NCBI GenBank assembly: GCA_049679965.1
Contig: JBAUGX010000063.1
Coordinates: 1-9,314, forward strand
Origin: 2-12-FULL-65-11 sp049679965
Lineage (GTDB): Bacteria; Acidobacteriota; Vicinamibacteria; Vicinamibacterales; CAVVIG01
Length of the DNA stretch: 9,314 nucleotides
Direction: 5' to 3'
Position numbers and translations under genes: made by a program. Position 1 is the stretch's first letter. The number at the start of each line of letters is the position of its first letter. The notes below the pieces were generated by a model. The model saw nothing but the letters and a program-made list of their open reading frames with translations. It did no database searches and was not told where the DNA came from. Below, piece after piece: positions 1 to 6,841 of the stretch.

Positions 1-28
1 CCCCTACGCCCCGCTCCGCTCCCTCGCG

Positions 29-45
29 GGCGCGCTTTGCGCGCC
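29..45. repeat. Perfect 7-bp hairpin in the non-coding left edge
   Basis: The arms GGCGCGC (29-35) and GCGCGCC (39-45) are perfect complements around a TTT loop. No T-run follows on either strand, so this is not a standard intrinsic terminator. The surrounding 1-116 has no recognisable gene on either strand. The plus frame from base 1 happens to stay open, but it runs on antisense to the kinase gene and resembles no protein I know. The hairpin could be part of a dispersed intergenic element together with the second hairpin at 80-101. Confidence 0.6.
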
Positions 46-79
46 GTTAACGCACTTTGTACATGCGTGGCGTACGTAG

Positions 80-101
80 GCCGGGTCCTTCTGAACCCGG
101 C
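80..101 (-). terminator. Hairpin 15 nt beyond the kinase stop; weak terminator candidate or repeat element
   Basis: The arms GCCGGGT (80-86) and ACCCGGC (95-101) pair perfectly over 7 bp with an 8-nt loop. The structure sits just downstream of the kinase stop codon (119-117), where a terminator would be expected. Read on the minus strand, the stem is followed by CTACGTACG rather than a T-run, so a classical rho-independent terminator is not supported. The adjoining CGTACGTAGG is itself palindromic, which suggests a dispersed palindromic intergenic element. Hairpin geometry is seen directly; function is inferred. Confidence 0.35.
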
Positions 102-116
102 TTCACATGATCAGAT

Positions 117-2861
117 TCAAGGTCTCCCAAGCGCAGCAGCCCAATTGATCACGAGCGTAATCGGCGTTGGGGTCGTCTCCTCGATGGCAGCGTTCACGAG
201 AAAACGCTGACCGTCCGGAGAGACGTCGTAAGCACTGCCAGCACTGTGGCGGAAGTATGCCCTCGTCCTCGGTCGGATCTCAAATAGAGGGCGCGAGGTA
301 CCCACGCGGAAATCGGGTCCCTGGCCGTCGACATCCACCGCCATGAGCCGATTGTCGAGAGTCAGATAGAAGAGTTCCTTGCCGTCACGCCGCCATCGAG
401 GCGCCGATCCGCCCGCCACAGAAACGAGCGACTTGCCGGCCGCGCCGGGAAACGGCACGACGAAGACCTCGTTGCGACTGGACTCGTTGGATGTATAGGC
501 AACCCATCTGCCGTCCGGAGAGAAGCGGCCGTCCCCCTCATTGAAACGAGTCTGAACGAACGATGTCGGCCTTCTGTCGCCGAAGAGCGGCAGGATCCAG
601 AGGTCGGTCTGGACGTTGTTGGCGACGGTGCTTGTCCAGAGAACGAACCGGCCATCAGGAGACCAATCATCCGCGTACGCGCCCATATCGGCACGCCACA
701 ACAGCTCTTCTGGCCCGGCACCTGTCGCGGACTTCTGGAGCACAGCAGGCGTTCCGCCACGCACGGAACTGAAGATGATGCGGTTGCCGTCAGGTGACCA
801 GATCGCGCGCACTTCATCGCCCGGGTCTGTCGTGAAGCGTGTCCTTAGTCCACGCGCAAGGTCGTAGATCCAGAGGTCCCTGTTGCCAGCTGCATCCAGC
901 AAACTCGCTGTAGCACGTGCACCGCCCGGCGACATAGACAGTGCCATCTGGTCGGTGATTTCGCCGACGGTTGAAAGTGGCTTCCCCGAACGATCGAACC
1001 AGGTGAGCTGCGAGCGGATGTCTCTTGTGTCGCTCTGATAAGCCAAGACGCCGTTCGTCGACACGGCATGAGCGCCAATCTGCCCTGTGCCACCGCCGAG
1101 CGCAATCCGTTCGACGAGAGGCTCCGCTTCGCCGGTCAGTTCCAGCCGCCCAATATCGAACGGCTGAGCCATTAGTGTCGCATCACGGATAAACAGCAAG
1201 TGGCCCTGCGCGTACATCGCGTTCGAGCCGCCCTCCAACAGCAGCTTGGGCTTCTCACTTGGAATAAGCGAGCCCACGTACACCGCACGCGCATCGCGAG
1301 GGCCCCGCGGAGTGGCGCCGATGGCCAGATAAAGAAAATGACGGCCGTCAGGCAGGAAGTACGGGTAGAAGTGTCGCTGATCGCCACCTGAAGCATCGAT
1401 CGTCGTGACTGGAGTCACGGTACCGCCTGACGCTGAGACGCGACTGATTGGGGAAGTCACAGTGGGAGAGAAAAGAATCACGTCGTCTTGTCCCCACGTG
1501 CCTCCGCCACCGCCCACAACATCCGCCACGGTGAAAATCGAACCTCCGGACGCGTCAATTCTCTTGAGCTTGTTCCCGTCATGAAAGGCGATGGATCGAC
1601 TATCCGGCGACCAGAACGGAGAGTCGCCAATTTCCGTACCCGCGAGTGGCTGTGCATCGAGTGAATCGAGCGATCGCACCCAGAGGCGACGCTTACCGCT
1701 CGCATCAGTCCCCACGAACACGATGCGGCGACCGTCGGGCGAGAGCGCAAATCTGTTCCCCGGAGGCGCTGCTGCGGACAGGGAACCTCCTTCCGGAGGA
1801 ACAATCGAGACGCGATACGTGGGTGTATCAACCGACAGACGCAGCAAGTACACCGCGGCGCCCAGGGCAACCGTTGCCAGCATCAGTACCGCGGCGACGG
1901 TCCACGCCAGGCGCTCACGATTCGTGCGGGAGCCGGCCTGTGTCGCGTTCATCGATCGGGAAGTCGGAGCGCCCGAGGCGGCACCCGCGTTCTCGACGAT
2001 CCACTTCAGTTCGTCATGAAGATCCTTCGCGCCCTGCCAGCGCTCGTCTGGATCTTTCGCCAGGCACTTCTTCACGATGCGGTCGAGGGCCGGCGGTGTG
2101 AGCGGCTGGAGCGTGGAGACGGGCGGCGGGTCAGCGTGCATGATCGCAGCGATCAGGCTCGCGTGGCTCTTCCCTTCGAAGGCCTTCCGGCCCGTGAGCA
2201 TCTCGTACACGACCGCGCCAAATGCAAAGATGTCGGTCCGCCCGCCGGCGTCGTGCCCTTCGAGTTGTTCAGGGGCCATGTACTGGAACGTGCCGAGAAT
2301 CGTTCCCTGAGCCGTCAGCCCCGGCCCTTCCGTCGGCAGCGCGGATAGCGTCGTCGTGGCGACGGCCGATGCGGCCGTTTTCGCCAGTCCGAAGTCCAGT
2401 AGCTTGCTGCCGGCCTTGGTCAGCATCACGTTCCCGGGCTTGAGATCGCGATGCGTGATGCCGACGCGATGCGCCGCCGCAAGCGCATCGGCCATCTGAG
2501 TCGCGTACGTGAGCGCCTGATCAAGTGGCAGTGCGCCCTTCCGCAACCGATCGGCGAGCGTCTCGCCTTCGAGATACTGCATGACGAGGTACGCAGTGCC
2601 CCGCCCTGAGCCTGTCGAAGGGTGCTCGCCCACGTCGTACAGCACACAGATATGCGGATGATCCAGCCTGGAGATCGCGCGGGCCTCACGGTCGAAGCGT
2701 TCGCGGAACTGCGGATCGGCCGCGAGTGTCTCAGGCAGGACCTTGATCGCAACAATACGGTCAAGACGCGTATCACGGGCCTTGTAGACCTCGCCCATCC
2801 CCCCCGCGCCAAGGGAGGACAGAATCTCGTACGGGCCGAAGCGCGTGCCGGGGACAATCAT
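117..2861 (-). CDS. Membrane Ser/Thr protein kinase with C-terminal TolB/PD40 beta-propeller
   Basis: Pkn-type kinase of 914 aa. Visible kinase motifs (numbered from the ATG at 2861) are the glycine loop LGAGGMGEVYKAR near 17-29, the VAIK lysine at 40, the catalytic HRDLKPGN at 137-144 (Asp139), DFG at 156-158 and the APE at 196-198. After the kinase domain (about 8-290) comes a single hydrophobic segment at about 318-342, then a propeller of SPDG-type PD40 repeats from about 370 to 900 (for example FALSPDGRRIVF, IWSPDGNRIIFS, FSPDGRWVAYTS). The expected topology is a cytoplasmic kinase with the propeller outside the membrane, phosphorylating unknown targets in response to a signal. All catalytic residues are present, so it should be active. 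An in-frame TTG one codon upstream is possible, but the ATG is the likelier start; no good Shine-Dalgarno precedes either, because the upstream DNA is a heptamer array. It is the last gene of the probable operon. Oddities are an apparent 8-residue repeat-derived insertion in the N-lobe and lower GC in the propeller half. Confidence 0.95.
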   Translation of the reverse strand: MIVPGTRFGPYEILSSLGAGGMGEVYKARDTRLDRIVAIKVLPETLAADPQFRERFDREARAISRLDHPHICVLYDVGEHPSTGSGRGTAYLVMQYLEGETLADRLRKGALPLDQALTYATQMADALAAAHRVGITHRDLKPGNVMLTKAGSKLLDFGLAKTAASAVATTTLSALPTEGPGLTAQGTILGTFQYMAPEQLEGHDAGGRTDIFAFGAVVYEMLTGRKAFEGKSHASLIAAIMHADPPPVSTLQPLTPPALDRIVKKCLAKDPDERWQGAKDLHDELKWIVENAGAASGAPTSRSMNATQAGSRTNRERLAWTVAAVLMLATVALGAAVYLLRLSVDTPTYRVSIVPPEGGSLSAAAPPGNRFALSPDGRRIVFVGTDASGKRRLWVRSLDSLDAQPLAGTEIGDSPFWSPDSRSIAFHDGNKLKRIDASGGSIFTVADVVGGGGGTWGQDDVILFSPTVTSPISRVSASGGTVTPVTTIDASGGDQRHFYPYFLPDGRHFLYLAIGATPRGPRDARAVYVGSLIPSEKPKLLLEGGSNAMYAQGHLLFIRDATLMAQPFDIGRLELTGEAEPLVERIALGGGTGQIGAHAVSTNGVLAYQSDTRDIRSQLTWFDRSGKPLSTVGEITDQMALSMSPGGARATASLLDAAGNRDLWIYDLARGLRTRFTTDPGDEVRAIWSPDGNRIIFSSVRGGTPAVLQKSATGAGPEELLWRADMGAYADDWSPDGRFVLWTSTVANNVQTDLWILPLFGDRRPTSFVQTRFNEGDGRFSPDGRWVAYTSNESSRNEVFVVPFPGAAGKSLVSVAGGSAPRWRRDGKELFYLTLDNRLMAVDVDGQGPDFRVGTSRPLFEIRPRTRAYFRHSAGSAYDVSPDGQRFLVNAAIEETTPTPITLVINWAAALGRP
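2604..2622. repeat. Dispersed-type 19-bp repeat inserted in frame in the kinase N-lobe
   Basis: The plus strand reads CCCTGAGCCTGTCGAAGGG, an imperfect inverted repeat bounded by CCCT and AGGG. I recognise this sequence type as a small interspersed repeat seen in many unrelated bacterial genomes. In the kinase it lies within the codons for HPSTGSGR (residues 80-87), between the VLYDVGE strand and the GTAYLVMQYLEGETL strand. Related kinases normally join these with only one to three residues. The reading frame stays intact. Family recognition is from memory, not from a search. Confidence 0.7.
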
Positions 2862-2908
2862 CAATCACCAATCCCCAATCAACAATCAACAATCCGCAAT
2901 CATCAATT
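2853..2908 (-). repeat. GATTGNN heptamer array between the DUF885 and kinase genes
   Basis: On the minus strand, seven GATTGNN units run without a break from 2901 to 2853 (variable pairs CG, TT, TT, GG, GT, AT, TC), preceded by a degenerate AATTGAT (2908-2902). The period is exactly 7 throughout. The array fills the whole gap between the two genes: the DUF885 TGA stop (2905-2903) lies in the first degenerate unit, and the kinase ATG (2861-2859) straddles the junction of the last two units. The first five bases of each unit are constant and the last two vary. Confidence 0.95.
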
Positions 2909-4663
2909 CACACGCGAAGCGACGTACGCGTCCACCTGGCGCTCCAGGATTTCGAGCGGCGCCGTCCCGGTCGTGAGGACCACGTTATGGAACTCTTTCG
3001 GTGAGAACCGTGTGCCCAGGGCCTTCTGCGCTCTGTCGCGCAACTCGATGATCTTCAGCTGCCCCACCATGTAGGAGCAGGCCTGACCGGGAATGACCAC
3101 GTACCGCTCGACTTCGGCCCCGGGCAGTCCGTAATCAATCGCCTGCTGCCGCGTCCAGCGTTTGGCGTGAAGACCGGTATCGACGACGAGGCGTCGCGCG
3201 CGGAAGAGTTCCGAGTCGAGCTGCCCGAGCCTTCCTTCGAGGTCGCCGTCGTACCAGCCGGATTCGGCGGCCAGATGCTCGGCATACAGACCCCAGCCCT
3301 CGCTGAACGCGGCAATGCCGCCGAACGCGCGGATGCGCCGAAACCGCGGCTGCGCGTCGTTCTCGAGCTCGAGCGCGATCTGGAAGTGGTGGCCGGGAAC
3401 TGCCTCGTGATAGACGAGCGAGCGCAGCCGGAACTTCGTCATATAGTCCACACGAAGGGGAATCTGGAACGTTCCCGGCCGGGAACCATCCGGCGCGGGC
3501 GCGGTATAGCTCGCCGCCGCATTCGCCTCGCGGAACCGGGGGAACGGCTGCGCGACGACGGGCGCCTTCGGCCGCCGATCGAACATCGGCTCCGCGCGGC
3601 GTTCGGCGTCGCGTAGCATCCCGTCGATGTCGGCCATGATCTGCGTTCGGCCCGCCTCCGTCAGCGGGTAGGCGAGGTCCTTCCTGAGCTGATCGATCCG
3701 GCCGTTCACCGAGCCCTCCGTGCGGCCAAGCCGCCGCAGGATGTCGTCCATCTCCTTCTCGATTCGGTCCACCTGGCGGAGGCCTATCTCGTGGATCTGG
3801 TCGGCCGAGAGATTCGTCGTGGTGAATCGCCGCAACGCGTAGGCATACGCCTCGGCGCCTCCCGCCAGCCGCCACAGCCCCGCAGCGTCCGTCGAGCGCG
3901 GCACCAGCGATTCCACGAGCGTAATGGCCCTCTGCCAACTCGGATACACGTCCTCGCGGACGATCTGTTCCGCCGTCGTCTTCAGCTCCTGGCGCCTGGC
4001 CTCCGAGAGCGAGGGCACGTTCTTCATGCGCTCGGCGAACATCGCCACGAACGGGTTGTCCGCAGGCGGCGAGGCGACAAACTGCTTCATCTGCGTGATC
4101 GTGGCGAGCAGGATGAAGCGCGGCGGAATCATGTTCCTGGCAGCCAGGCGCCTGGCGTCGGCGGTCGCCTCATTCATGCGCGTGCCGACCAGACCGAGCC
4201 GGGCCACGTAGTTCGCCGCGTCCTTGTCGGTGACCATGGGATGCGACACCGTGAGCGTGGCGACGATGTTCACGTTGACGCCGGAGAACTGCTCGAGCGG
4301 AAAGGTGTAGTCGGCGTACGGATCGCCTTTGACCACCGCATCGAGCTGCCATTCCATGATGTCGGCCGACGTGCGCTCGACCTCGCTCATGCGAGCGCGA
4401 TCGAACCTGCGCAGCTCGGCCAGGCCCCGCGCCGCCTGACGCACGCGCGAGCGCCGCCAGGCCTGCGTCTCTGGCGTCAACTGCCGCTCGAATCGATCCT
4501 GCTCCTCGCCCGTGAAGAAACGCGTCGAGGCCGCCTGGCTGGCGTTGCCGCGGATCCACTCTGCGGTGAAGTCGCGAAAGAAGTCGGCGACAGACCGATT
4601 CTGGGCGGGCGTGCCCGCCGGCGCGAGGAGCGTGAAGGCGAGCGCGAGGCAGGCTGCTCTCAT
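2903..4663 (-). CDS. Exported DUF885 family protein, probable metallo-hydrolase
   Basis: 586 aa from the ATG at 4663. The reading frame stays open to about 4729, but the upstream part is repeat DNA. The 4663 start has a strong GGAGGGAG five bases before it and begins a clear signal peptide (MRAACLALAF, hydrophobic to about residue 15, likely cleavage after TPA at 20, no lipobox). The mature protein is periplasmic or secreted. The family signature is HEAVPGHH (residues 419-426), followed by EGWGLYAEH at 455-463. This His/Glu arrangement resembles a zincin metal site, though with wider spacing than HEXXH. The length and C-terminal position of the motif are usual for DUF885. These proteins are often loosely annotated as peptidases; the true substrate is unknown. 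It lies 69 nt after the glycosylase gene and 41 nt before the kinase gene, in the same direction, so co-transcription is plausible. Confidence 0.92.
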   Translation of the reverse strand: MRAACLALAFTLLAPAGTPAQNRSVADFFRDFTAEWIRGNASQAASTRFFTGEEQDRFERQLTPETQAWRRSRVRQAARGLAELRRFDRARMSEVERTSADIMEWQLDAVVKGDPYADYTFPLEQFSGVNVNIVATLTVSHPMVTDKDAANYVARLGLVGTRMNEATADARRLAARNMIPPRFILLATITQMKQFVASPPADNPFVAMFAERMKNVPSLSEARRQELKTTAEQIVREDVYPSWQRAITLVESLVPRSTDAAGLWRLAGGAEAYAYALRRFTTTNLSADQIHEIGLRQVDRIEKEMDDILRRLGRTEGSVNGRIDQLRKDLAYPLTEAGRTQIMADIDGMLRDAERRAEPMFDRRPKAPVVAQPFPRFREANAAASYTAPAPDGSRPGTFQIPLRVDYMTKFRLRSLVYHEAVPGHHFQIALELENDAQPRFRRIRAFGGIAAFSEGWGLYAEHLAAESGWYDGDLEGRLGQLDSELFRARRLVVDTGLHAKRWTRQQAIDYGLPGAEVERYVVIPGQACSYMVGQLKIIELRDRAQKALGTRFSPKEFHNVVLTTGTAPLEILERQVDAYVASRVN

Positions 4664-4668
4664 GGGGA

Positions 4669-4676
4669 CTCCCTCC
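4669..4676 (-). promoter_or_regulatory. Ribosome binding site that fixes the DUF885 start
   Basis: The minus strand reads GGAGGGAG, five bases upstream of the ATG at 4663. It is a near-ideal Shine-Dalgarno sequence, and it decides for this start over the upstream in-frame codons (for example the TTG at 4729), which lie in repeat DNA. Confidence 0.8.
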
Positions 4677-4686
4677 ATTCGGTCTA

Positions 4687-4727
4687 TTCGGTGCCGCCAA
4701 TCATCTTTTTCGGTGCCGCCAATCATC
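4687..4727. repeat. Two 19-bp direct repeats upstream of the DUF885 gene
   Basis: TTCGGTGCCGCCAATCATC occurs at 4687-4705 and again at 4709-4727, identical, with a 22-bp period. A shorter duplication, ATTCGGT at 4677-4683 and 4686-4692 (9-bp period), adjoins the first copy. The second 19-mer merges into the heptamer array, sharing its AATC core. The pattern looks like repeated slippage or local duplication between the glycosylase stop and the DUF885 ribosome binding site. Confidence 0.9.
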
Positions 4728-4752
4728 AATCATCAATCCCCAATCATCAATC
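4718..4752 (-). repeat. GATTGNN heptamer array at the 3' end of the glycosylase gene
   Basis: On the minus strand there are five perfect-period units: GATTGAT, GATTGGG, GATTGAT, GATTGAT, GATTGGC, from 4752 to 4718. A separate GATTGGC lies at 4702-4696. The first units are translated: they supply the last five codons (LMIGD) and the TGA stop (4735-4733) of the HhH-GPD gene. The last three units (21 bp) match 8903-8923 exactly, on the opposite strand of the window. Confidence 0.95.
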
Positions 4753-5410
4753 TCTTCCGTCCCTCCGGGCAACCCTCGCTCACCGGGCACACCGTGCAAT
4801 GCGGCTGCGCCTCGGTACACGTCGTCGCGCCATGATGAGCCAGATAGAGAAACGCCCGGCGGTACGTCTCGACGTTGGCCGGCAGCTCGCGCGCGACGGC
4901 CGATCGCACCGACCGCGCGGTCTTCGACGACGTCCCGGCCTGCTCGCCATACCCCAGCCGGCGCGCCACACGGCCGACGCTCGCATCGATTGGCAACACC
5001 GGATGGCCGGCGGCGAACAGCAGCATCCGGTGGGCCCCGCCTTCGCGCATCCGCGGAAGTCCTCGCAGCGCGCGACGGGCCGGCACCAGCGGACCTCTGA
5101 TGATCGCGGGCAAGTCGGGAGACCGGCGGAACACGTCGATGCCGGTCCGCAGCGCCTGCAGCCGCGCTTCCGCGTGCGAGCCGGCGAGCTTGACGACATC
5201 CTCGAGCTTCTTATGAGGAGTCCGCCATATGGCATCCGGCGTCAGCGCGTGGAGACGCTTGAGCCCGGCCAGGGCCCTGTCGCGCCTCAGCGGCGTCGAA
5301 TGCGCCGACAGCACTTCCCACACGAACAACGCGAACGGATCGCGCGGCAGCGACGGAAGCAGGCCGTAGAAGCGCCGCAGGTCGCTCAGGAGGCTTTCGA
5401 AGCGCGACAA
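4733..5410 (-). CDS. Endonuclease III-like HhH-GPD DNA glycosylase with 4Fe-4S cluster
   Basis: 225 aa, the size of bacterial endonuclease III. FALFVWEVLSAHST (26-39) matches the family helix usually written as LLIAVLLSAQAT. IDASVGRVARRLGY (141-154) carries the conserved catalytic aspartate (Asp142). The C-terminus has the four-cysteine 4Fe-4S signature with exact family spacing, C-X6-C-X2-C-X5-C at 198, 205, 208 and 214. The helix-hairpin-helix is unusual: where endonuclease III reads LPGVGRKTA, this reads LPRMREGGA (118-126). Both hairpin glycines are arginine and the catalytic lysine is replaced by Gly124. That suggests a monofunctional base glycosylase without lyase activity, or altered substrate or DNA binding. 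Translation appears to start at the TTG at 5410, inside the 3' end of the M20 gene (25-nt overlap), so it is probably coupled; no ATG lies near the expected start. The last five residues come from repeat DNA. Confidence 0.87.
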   Translation of the reverse strand: MSRFESLLSDLRRFYGLLPSLPRDPFALFVWEVLSAHSTPLRRDRALAGLKRLHALTPDAIWRTPHKKLEDVVKLAGSHAEARLQALRTGIDVFRRSPDLPAIIRGPLVPARRALRGLPRMREGGAHRMLLFAAGHPVLPIDASVGRVARRLGYGEQAGTSSKTARSVRSAVARELPANVETYRRAFLYLAHHGATTCTEAQPHCTVCPVSEGCPEGRKRLMIGD

Positions 5411-6771
5411 TCTGCAATTTCCTGATACAGAATCGCCGACGCGATGATGCCGTTGTGGAAGTTGCCGAGGTCGAGCTTTTCGTTCGGGGCGTGCGCGTTC
5501 TCGTCTGGCAACCCCACGCCGAAGAGCACCGAGGGCAGGCCGAGCTCCTCCTGAAACGTCGAGACCACCGGAATCGAGCCGCCTTCGCGCACAAAGACCG
5601 GCTTCTTGCCAAACCCCTTCTCAATCGCGCGGCCGGCCGCCTGGATGAACACGTTGTCGTACGACGCCATCCACGGTTTGCCGCCGTGCATGCGTGTGAC
5701 TTTCAGCTCGACCGTTTTGGGCGCGATCTTCCGCACGTACGCCTCGAAGAGCCCGGCGATCGTGTTCGGATCCTGATCGGGCACGAGCCGCATGCTGACC
5801 TTCGCCATCGCCAAGGCAGGCAGCACGGTCTTCGCGCCATCGCCGGTGAAACCCGACAGCAGCCCATTCACCTCGAAGGTCGGCCGGGCCCAGGTGCGCT
5901 CGAGTGTCGTGTAGTCGGACTCGCCGAAGACCTTCGGGATGCCGAAGTCCTTCTTGTACTGCCGCTCATTGAAGGGCAGTGTCGCCCACGCCTTCCTCTC
6001 TTCATCACTGAGCGGCTTGACCGCGTCGTAGAAGCCGGGAATCTTGATGTGGCCGCTCCGATCCTTCATCTGCGCCAGCATCTGCGCGAGCACGAACGCC
6101 GGATTGGCAACCGCTCCGCCAAAGACGCCGGAATGCATGTCCGTGTTGCTCCCGCGCAGATCGATCTGGAAGTAGACCAATCCCCGAAGGCCGTAGCACA
6201 TCGACGGCACCCCTCGTGCGAACATCGACGTATCCGAAATGACGACCACGTCGGCCTTGAGCTCGGTCTTGTGCGCGCGGATGAAGTCGTCGAGGTGGGC
6301 GCTGCCGACCTCTTCCTCGCCCTCGATCATGAACTTCATGTTGACCGGGAGGCGCCCGTTCTGCTTCAGGTGCGCCTCGACGGCCTTGAAGTGCATGAAC
6401 ACCTGGCCCTTGTCGTCGGCCGCTCCGCGCGCGTAGATTTCGCCGTCCCGGATGGTGGCTTCAAAGGGCGGTGACGTCCAGAGATTGAGGGGATCGACCG
6501 GCTGCACATCGTAGTGCCCGTAATAGAGGATGGTCGGCGCACCGGGTGCGCCGAGCCATTCGCCATAGACGACGGGATTGCCGGGCGTCTCGATGAGGCG
6601 CACGTTCTGCAGCCCGATGCGCCGCATCTCATCGGCGCACCAGTCGGCGCAGCGCCTGACGTCGGCCGCGTGCTCGGGCAGCGCGCTGATGCTCGGGATC
6701 GCGAGCAGGCCCTTCAACTCGTCGAGGTAGCGGTCGCGGTTCACGTTGATGAAATCGATGACCTTGTCCAT
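5386..6771 (-). CDS. M20 family metallo-dipeptidase (CNDP2-like)
   Basis: 461 aa, the usual length for the carnosinase/CNDP2-like branch of M20 zinc peptidases, which cleave dipeptides in the cytoplasm. All expected metal and catalytic residues are visible: GHYDVQP gives His86 and Asp88, ARGAADDKGQ the bridging Asp119, EGEEEVGS the general base Glu153 and metal ligand Glu154, ISDTS Asp180, MHSGVFGG His213 (lid domain), and HAPNEKLDL the last ligand His427. There is no signal peptide. The ATG at 6771 has a GGGAG four bases upstream. The gene follows the thioesterase gene by 70 nt, and its 3' end overlaps the glycosylase gene start by 25 nt, indicating an operon. Exact dipeptide specificity cannot be read from the sequence. 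Confidence 0.95.
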   Translation of the reverse strand: MDKVIDFINVNRDRYLDELKGLLAIPSISALPEHAADVRRCADWCADEMRRIGLQNVRLIETPGNPVVYGEWLGAPGAPTILYYGHYDVQPVDPLNLWTSPPFEATIRDGEIYARGAADDKGQVFMHFKAVEAHLKQNGRLPVNMKFMIEGEEEVGSAHLDDFIRAHKTELKADVVVISDTSMFARGVPSMCYGLRGLVYFQIDLRGSNTDMHSGVFGGAVANPAFVLAQMLAQMKDRSGHIKIPGFYDAVKPLSDEERKAWATLPFNERQYKKDFGIPKVFGESDYTTLERTWARPTFEVNGLLSGFTGDGAKTVLPALAMAKVSMRLVPDQDPNTIAGLFEAYVRKIAPKTVELKVTRMHGGKPWMASYDNVFIQAAGRAIEKGFGKKPVFVREGGSIPVVSTFQEELGLPSVLFGVGLPDENAHAPNEKLDLGNFHNGIIASAILYQEIADCRASKAS

Positions 6772-6775
6772 CTGG

Positions 6776-6780
6776 CTCCC
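6776..6780 (-). promoter_or_regulatory. Ribosome binding site of the M20 dipeptidase gene
   Basis: The minus strand reads GGGAG four bases before the ATG at 6771, directly after the octamer repeat, whose last unit ends at 6780. Repeat copy changes would therefore alter the leader just upstream of this site. Confidence 0.6.
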
Positions 6781-6803
6781 TGAATCTGAGGATCTGAGGA
6801 TCT
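6780..6803. repeat. Octamer tandem repeat in the thioesterase-M20 gap
   Basis: On the plus strand there are three 8-bp units: CTGAATCT (6780-6787, degenerate), GAGGATCT (6788-6795) and GAGGATCT (6796-6803). On the coding (minus) strand this reads AGATCCTC, AGATCCTC, AGATTCAG, ending at the ribosome binding site of the M20 gene. The rest of the 70-nt gap shows no clear promoter or terminator. Confidence 0.85.
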
Positions 6804-6841
6804 TACGTGCTGTCGGCAGCCGTCACAACGTCCATCGCGCT

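Noticed and set aside
2853..2908. Heptamer arrays as a CRISPR array or plasmid iterons.
   Set aside because: The units are 7 bp with no spacers, and no cas, rep or DnaA-box cluster is present in the window.
4664..4729. A 22-residue N-terminal extension of the DUF885 protein starting at a TTG at 4729.
   Set aside because: It is encoded by the repeat region and would bury the signal peptide; the ATG at 4663 has a strong Shine-Dalgarno.
3791..5425. A 1.6-kb plus-strand open frame crossing the DUF885 and glycosylase genes.
   Set aside because: It is antisense to two well-supported genes, Arg/His-rich without recognisable domains, and reads straight through the intergenic repeats.
5455..6474. 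A plus-strand open frame of 339 codons antisense to the M20 gene.
   Set aside because: The M20 protein has all its metal ligands on the minus strand; the plus frame shows no family motif and is a GC-rich shadow.
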